From positions 1 through 52,596 of the forward strand of contig VSNH01000008.1 of the NCBI GenBank assembly GCA_009774215.1: DNA of 52,596 bases, in the 5' to 3' direction. This DNA comes from Lachnospiraceae bacterium (GTDB lineage Bacteria > Bacillota > Clostridia > Lachnospirales > Lachnospiraceae). The position numbers were made by a program, and so were the translations under genes. The notes beneath the pieces are model-generated. The model worked only from the letters and a program-made list of their open reading frames with translations. It was not told the DNA's origin and ran no database searches. Below, piece after piece: positions 48,698-52,596 of the stretch (the first letter of the stretch is position 1; each line of letters opens with the position of its first letter).

Positions 48698-50092
48698 TCA
48701 TAAATATCTTTCTATATTTTGAAAGCTGCGTTTTCCTAATTCTGGAAAGACCTCTAACATATTAGGGTAACTTAACGCCACTATGATACCTGCATCTTTC
48801 TTGGGATAAATCTGCCCAAGTTCTATAACTGGTATACCCCCCATCTCACTATCGATTTTTCTTCCATCCGACACCACAAACCCACACACTTTCTCTTTAT
48901 CATCCTCGTCTATTTCACGCAGACATTGCATCCCATATGTTCCGGCTCCATATATAAATACTTCTGAGAACCTTTTTATAAAGTTCTTGATTCTTTGCTT
49001 TCTTCCCGACAGTTCAGAGTAATACATACACTCCTTTTCTGTGGCATTATTTACTATTACCTTGTCGACAATAGTATCCAGCATATATTGATAATTACAG
49101 GTATAGAGGGCGGCATATTCCGCCGTCATCATGATTCCGCTGTAATATCCTTCACTCTGCGCAACATAGGGTAAAATTCGTTCTATCGCATGTGAGATCG
49201 TATTGTCTGTCGGCATAGGCTCGGGTTCAAAATCCTCATAAGTAAATCCTGTTTCAAACAGAGGCCGTAATGCCTTTGTTCGACACCAAAATGTACTTCC
49301 AAAAATAAAGGGAGGCGCACTATTATCCAATCGGCAATTCAATTTCAACCTTTCTGCCAGCTGCACCGTCTTATCAAAGTTATTACACCACCCCGAAAAC
49401 CCAACCATAAACAGCCTGGAAATATAGGGCGCCGGCGGTGCCAGCAATCCAAGTCTCGGTTCATCCTCAAATCTTTTAATCACATTTTCAATATAAATGT
49501 GATTCTTTAGAGAATTTTCCCATAAAATATCACAGAATGACTGCCCTACCGTCTGATATCCCTCTCCTTTATTGCTTTTCTTATCGTGGACAAAACAGAG
49601 ATATTCGTACTTCATTAAAATATCTTTGCACGCCACCAGAAGCCCGCTGATTTCCCGTCCTCTGTCCTCTGGCACTACAATCCTTATATTGGTCCTTGGT
49701 ATTTCTTCAATTTTTCTTTGTATGATGGCAATATTTTTTATGCCCTTCGTCGTTATATATACGTCTATGTAAGCGGGAATTTTTTCAATATAGCTAAAGT
49801 ATCGCGGTATCAGATCCGTATAATTTATATGCGCAACAACGGCTATTTTTCGATCATTCCATATATGACTTTTTCCCGTGGTTCGAAAAATATAGTCCAA
49901 ATGAAGCGCTGTCCTGAGATGCCCAACTTCGCATGATCGAATCAATTCATCCCAGATTGTTTCCTGTTCGTCATGAGACTTTGTCATCATAGCCTGCAAA
50001 AGCCGTCTCTTCTGTAAAATCCCTGGTTCTTTGTCAAGAATAAGATTATGATTCTGTAAAATTTCACTTACAATGTCAATTCTGCTTTCCAT
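48698..50092 (-). CDS. RgpF-like C-half glycosyltransferase with C-terminal Rossmann-like module
   Basis: The 464-residue product has a helical N-terminus, then the RgpF C-terminal domain with I-A-V-V-A-H-I (about 84), L-C-F-V-H-D-K-K-S-N (about 187), F-E-D-E-P-R-L-G-L-L-A-P-P and G-S-T-F-W-C-R-T. It ends with a Rossmann-like module (about 376-464; F-I-Y-G-A-G-T-Y-G, F-V-V-S-D). Of the three C-domain proteins here it alone keeps the H-D-K-K-S motif. With the N-half protein upstream it could form one split transferase. Confidence 0.82.
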   Translation of the reverse strand: MESRIDIVSEILQNHNLILDKEPGILQKRRLLQAMMTKSHDEQETIWDELIRSCEVGHLRTALHLDYIFRTTGKSHIWNDRKIAVVAHINYTDLIPRYFSYIEKIPAYIDVYITTKGIKNIAIIQRKIEEIPRTNIRIVVPEDRGREISGLLVACKDILMKYEYLCFVHDKKSNKGEGYQTVGQSFCDILWENSLKNHIYIENVIKRFEDEPRLGLLAPPAPYISRLFMVGFSGWCNNFDKTVQLAERLKLNCRLDNSAPPFIFGSTFWCRTKALRPLFETGFTYEDFEPEPMPTDNTISHAIERILPYVAQSEGYYSGIMMTAEYAALYTCNYQYMLDTIVDKVIVNNATEKECMYYSELSGRKQRIKNFIKRFSEVFIYGAGTYGMQCLREIDEDDKEKVCGFVVSDGRKIDSEMGGIPVIELGQIYPKKDAGIIVALSYPNMLEVFPELGKRSFQNIERYL

Positions 50093-50130
50093 ATCCTACC
50101 CGCTTACTCATACAACAATTTTTCCAATTT

Positions 50131-51354
50131 TCATATAACTGCTTCCAAATAATTCTCAATACCGTTTTCCACCAATTTCTCTTTGATACCGTTGTTTTCC
50201 CTTACGGCAATCAAAACATGCATATCTTCATCATCGACGACAATATCCTCAAATTCATAAACAGGAATGCTCATCAGCTCATTCGGATTATCAGCCTTGT
50301 CACTCACAATAATGCCTTTTATGATCGTAATTCCCATCTCACTTAAAACATTTATTACTATCCGCGCCCATTCTCCCGCTCCGTATATCCAAATTTCACT
50401 ATTTCTCAATAAAAAGCTGTATACTTCCTTCGTCACAAAACGATACTGCCAACATTTAAAATTTTTCATAGGAATCAATTTGTCCTTTAAAAATTCCACT
50501 TCCTCTTGAAAATCAATATTGATTTTTTTCACACGCTCTACATAATCAATGATGCAGTTTAGATCATATTTATAGTTACGATGTATAAAACAAAACATAT
50601 TGAGAGCATACATTTTCATGGAATCCATTGACAAGTTTATTAACCCTTCGTCCGTAAAAAGACGTTTTTTCAAAACAGGCAACCCTCTTTCCAAAACCAA
50701 AAAAGCCGGTCTGTCCATTAAATCAACAAAGGAGTTGGAGGCATCTGCTGCATTTTCAGATTTCATAAAAGCATCACAGCTAAATCCTTCCGCTAAAAAG
50801 TAATCAGTAAATGCTATTTCGAACTTTTTTACCGCAGCATCATATGAATCAACATGATCCAGTTTCTCCCAGAACTCCCAGAATCTATCGCTTCCAAGCA
50901 TTTTCTGCCTGACCATCAGAAAATAGGGCTGTATATGGAATGGCAGATCAATGCCTTCGCCCCAAAAATTTTTTATCTCATACTGCTCTGTCAATCCCCA
51001 AAAATCGCATAACCTCCCCCTCATATCATCGAGAATTTCTTTTAAAGGTACAAACGGGCCGAACACCGTGTCATTTAGAAACAAACACTCTGCAAATGAA
51101 GTTACTTTATTCCTTCCCAAAACATTCAGCAAAATTTCTTTATATGCCATGGAGTCATATCCGGTGTCTTTTCTGAAATGCAGTAAATCAGCATATTCCC
51201 TAATATGTTCCTGCGACTGTTTATTTAAGTCTCCATTCACTGCCACAATAATATCAAAGCCATTCTGCTTTATTTGCTTCAACCAACAGATGATATATTC
51301 GTCTGCCACACCGTCTTCGTCATGCATCTGAAATATACACAATCTCTTATCCAT
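50131..51354 (-). CDS. RgpF-like N-half protein with C-terminal Rossmann-like module
   Basis: The 407-residue product has the N-terminal RgpF-like domain (about 1-230; T-G-Y-D-S-M-A-Y-K, F-L-N-D-T-V-F-G-P-F-V-P-L, F-W-G-L-T-E-Q, F-H-I-Q-P-Y-F). A linker follows, then the module W-I-Y-G-A-G-E-W...I-I-V-S-D-K (about 320-407). The second RgpF half is missing. The ATG overlaps the end of the acetyltransferase gene by 8 nt. Low GC and A/T-ending codons compared with the housekeeping region suggest acquisition. Confidence 0.82.
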   Translation of the reverse strand: MDKRLCIFQMHDEDGVADEYIICWLKQIKQNGFDIIVAVNGDLNKQSQEHIREYADLLHFRKDTGYDSMAYKEILLNVLGRNKVTSFAECLFLNDTVFGPFVPLKEILDDMRGRLCDFWGLTEQYEIKNFWGEGIDLPFHIQPYFLMVRQKMLGSDRFWEFWEKLDHVDSYDAAVKKFEIAFTDYFLAEGFSCDAFMKSENAADASNSFVDLMDRPAFLVLERGLPVLKKRLFTDEGLINLSMDSMKMYALNMFCFIHRNYKYDLNCIIDYVERVKKINIDFQEEVEFLKDKLIPMKNFKCWQYRFVTKEVYSFLLRNSEIWIYGAGEWARIVINVLSEMGITIIKGIIVSDKADNPNELMSIPVYEFEDIVVDDEDMHVLIAVRENNGIKEKLVENGIENYLEAVI

Positions 51355-52306
51355 TCATTTCACCTGCTGCTTTCACTGAAAACAAAAGACCAATATCATA
51401 CAAATATTCAATATGTTCCTTAATGTAATCCAGTTCCCAATTCCACCATTTCACTTTTAATAAATTCTCTATAATATCTTCTGAAAATCTATAAGAAATT
51501 ATTTTAGCCGGAACCCCGCCAACCACTGCATATGGCGGTACGTCTTTGGTAACAACAGCTCCCGAAGCAATGACTGCTCCATCACCTATAGATACGCCTT
51601 GTAAGATGCAGACATTGCAACCAATCCAGACATCATTTCCGATGGAAACCGGGCTGTTATCCCTAAGCGGGCTGTTGCCGCCTTCAAAATTCCAGTTAAA
51701 GGTCTCATGTTTCCCATATTTTTCAACACACTCTTTCCGTCTGGCGGTATTTAAATCGGGATCATTAAAAACGGTAAACGAATCCAAGATCGGATGCGTT
51801 GTCACATACCCCATGGGATGATTTACTCCAATATAGACGTGATTATTAATGCCGCAAAATCGTCCGATTTTTTTTACAATCGGGAAGTCAGACAATAAAT
51901 TCTCAAAGCCATAAGTATATGCGCCGACTTTACATCCCATATATGTATTATCTGTATTACAGTACGGTTTTTCCGATATATAAAATATATTCTTTTTTTC
52001 CACACCCGCTTCACACAGCTCGATCATTACGGACGGCAGATACTCCATAAGACTGACAATAATATAATCCTGTGCGGGTTCTACTGCACTTATTGGTCTA
52101 ACTAAAATACCCTCCTTTTCTCTGATACTGCTTGCGCGAATGTCAAAAAAACATTTTATTTCAATATCCCGCTCTTTTAAGAGTCCTGCTAAAATTTCTC
52201 CTCCCCTTCCGCATCCGTATATACAAATTTTTTTGCGATCTTTAATCAAGGGTAATATTTCAGATAAAAATCCAACTGCCTTGTTTTTATAAAAAATTTC
52301 ATCCAT
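51347..52306 (-). CDS. Hexapeptide O-acetyltransferase with N-terminal Rossmann-like module
   Basis: The 319-residue product has residues about 25-115 as a Rossmann-like module (I-C-I-Y-G-C-G-R-G-G, then Y-I-I-V-S-L). The rest is a left-handed beta-helix acetyltransferase of the CatB/Vat type, with V-S-I-G-N-D-V-W-I-G, V-S-I-G-D-G-A-V-I-A-S-G-A-V-V-T-K-D-V and A-V-V-G-G-V-P-A-K at the end. It likely O-acetylates a sugar of the surface glycan using acetyl-CoA. GAACAGGTGACC precedes the ATG. The fusion partner is the same kind of module found C-terminally in the next genes. Confidence 0.85.
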   Translation of the reverse strand: MDEIFYKNKAVGFLSEILPLIKDRKKICIYGCGRGGEILAGLLKERDIEIKCFFDIRASSIREKEGILVRPISAVEPAQDYIIVSLMEYLPSVMIELCEAGVEKKNIFYISEKPYCNTDNTYMGCKVGAYTYGFENLLSDFPIVKKIGRFCGINNHVYIGVNHPMGYVTTHPILDSFTVFNDPDLNTARRKECVEKYGKHETFNWNFEGGNSPLRDNSPVSIGNDVWIGCNVCILQGVSIGDGAVIASGAVVTKDVPPYAVVGGVPAKIISYRFSEDIIENLLKVKWWNWELDYIKEHIEYLYDIGLLFSVKAAGEMNG

Positions 52307-52357
52307 CAGGTCACCTGTTCTGCAACATTCTATAATCTCTTCGATTGGCTGAATGCT

Positions 52358-52596
52358 CTATGCAATGTCTGTTATTTTCTTAATCCATTCATTTAAACCG
52401 AATATTTTCCTTTCATAAATCGGCTTCAACTGTGTCACATCTACACCTTTTATCATTTTCTCAATTTCTCCCACATTTAGACAAAATGCATCCTTTTCTA
52501 TTTCCCCATTCATTTTTTCCAAATGCAATTGATAGTCCGTCTGTTGAACAACCGTCATCGCTTCTGATATTTTCTTATAGCCAATACAGCTCTGGG
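52358..52596 (-). CDS. C-terminal fragment of a gene running off the window
   Basis: An open frame comes in from beyond 52596 and ends at TAG 52358. The visible ~79 residues (… I-G-Y-K-K-I-S-E-A, then L-H-L-E-K-M-N-G-E-I-E-K) are helical and charged, ending L-N-E-W-I-K-K-I-T-D-I-A. The ATG at 52558 is in frame but not a convincing start because the frame continues upstream. Given the operon it may be another glycan gene, but I cannot name it. Confidence 0.6.
   Translation of the reverse strand, partial: QSCIGYKKISEAMTVVQQTDYQLHLEKMNGEIEKDAFCLNVGEIEKMIKGVDVTQLKPIYERKIFGLNEWIKKITDIA

Overview
The window reads as chromosome of an anaerobic Firmicute, most likely Lachnospiraceae (Clostridium cluster XIVa). 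Evidence: a ptb-buk butyrate operon, an FMN riboswitch in front of a RibU-type ECF substrate-binding protein, split purine-terminal enzymes, many small Lachnospiraceae-type membrane proteins and strong AGGAGG ribosome sites. Nearly all genes are on the minus strand.

Layout. 1-0.5 kb: two tRNA-Ser genes with a good promoter. 0.5-3 kb: two lipoprotein genes, one broken by a one-base homopolymer frameshift. 3-8.9 kb: ispD, the t6A genes tsaD, tsaB and tsaE, rimI, RNase Z and small proteins. 9-13.5 kb: a YcxB-like protein and a MacB-type ABC efflux operon (ATPase, adaptor, permease). 13.7-15.3 kb: a small plus-strand gene, ribU and its FMN riboswitch. 15.3-21.5 kb: an oppBCDFA peptide importer. 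21.6-24 kb: tex. 24.2-26.3 kb: three plus-strand genes (DUF4190-like, SprA-like metalloprotease-like, DUF975). 26.2-30.2 kb: prfB with a programmed +1 frameshift, a decayed toxin-antitoxin remnant, secA. 30.3-36.6 kb: buk, ptb, AICAR transformylase, IMP cyclohydrolase, guaB. 36.8-37.6 kb: a membrane protein and a 27-residue flagellin-N-terminus-like gene. 37.7-40.2 kb: a dehydrogenase / cytidylyltransferase / epimerase cassette, probably making a CDP-polyol. 40.3-52.6 kb: a surface-glycan operon (CDP-6-deoxy-3-C-methyl-sugar synthesis plus RgpF-like transferases) that runs off the right edge and becomes AT-rich there.

The most unusual signals are these. (1) A family of intercistronic structured repeats: a branched stem followed by a GGAGAATGCC/GGCATTCTCC hairpin, at six places (eight copies), with compensatory changes in the stems. 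A second, smaller family has two copies with fully covarying stems. (2) A prfB frameshift site with UAA instead of the usual UGA. (3) Modular shuffling of RgpF halves and a recurrent ~90-residue 'YGAG...VSD' Rossmann-like module across the glycan operon. (4) A stand-alone 27-codon gene with promoter, ribosome site and terminator whose product resembles the first residues of flagellin.

All assignments are from reading the sequence and from memory of the families; no database search was run.
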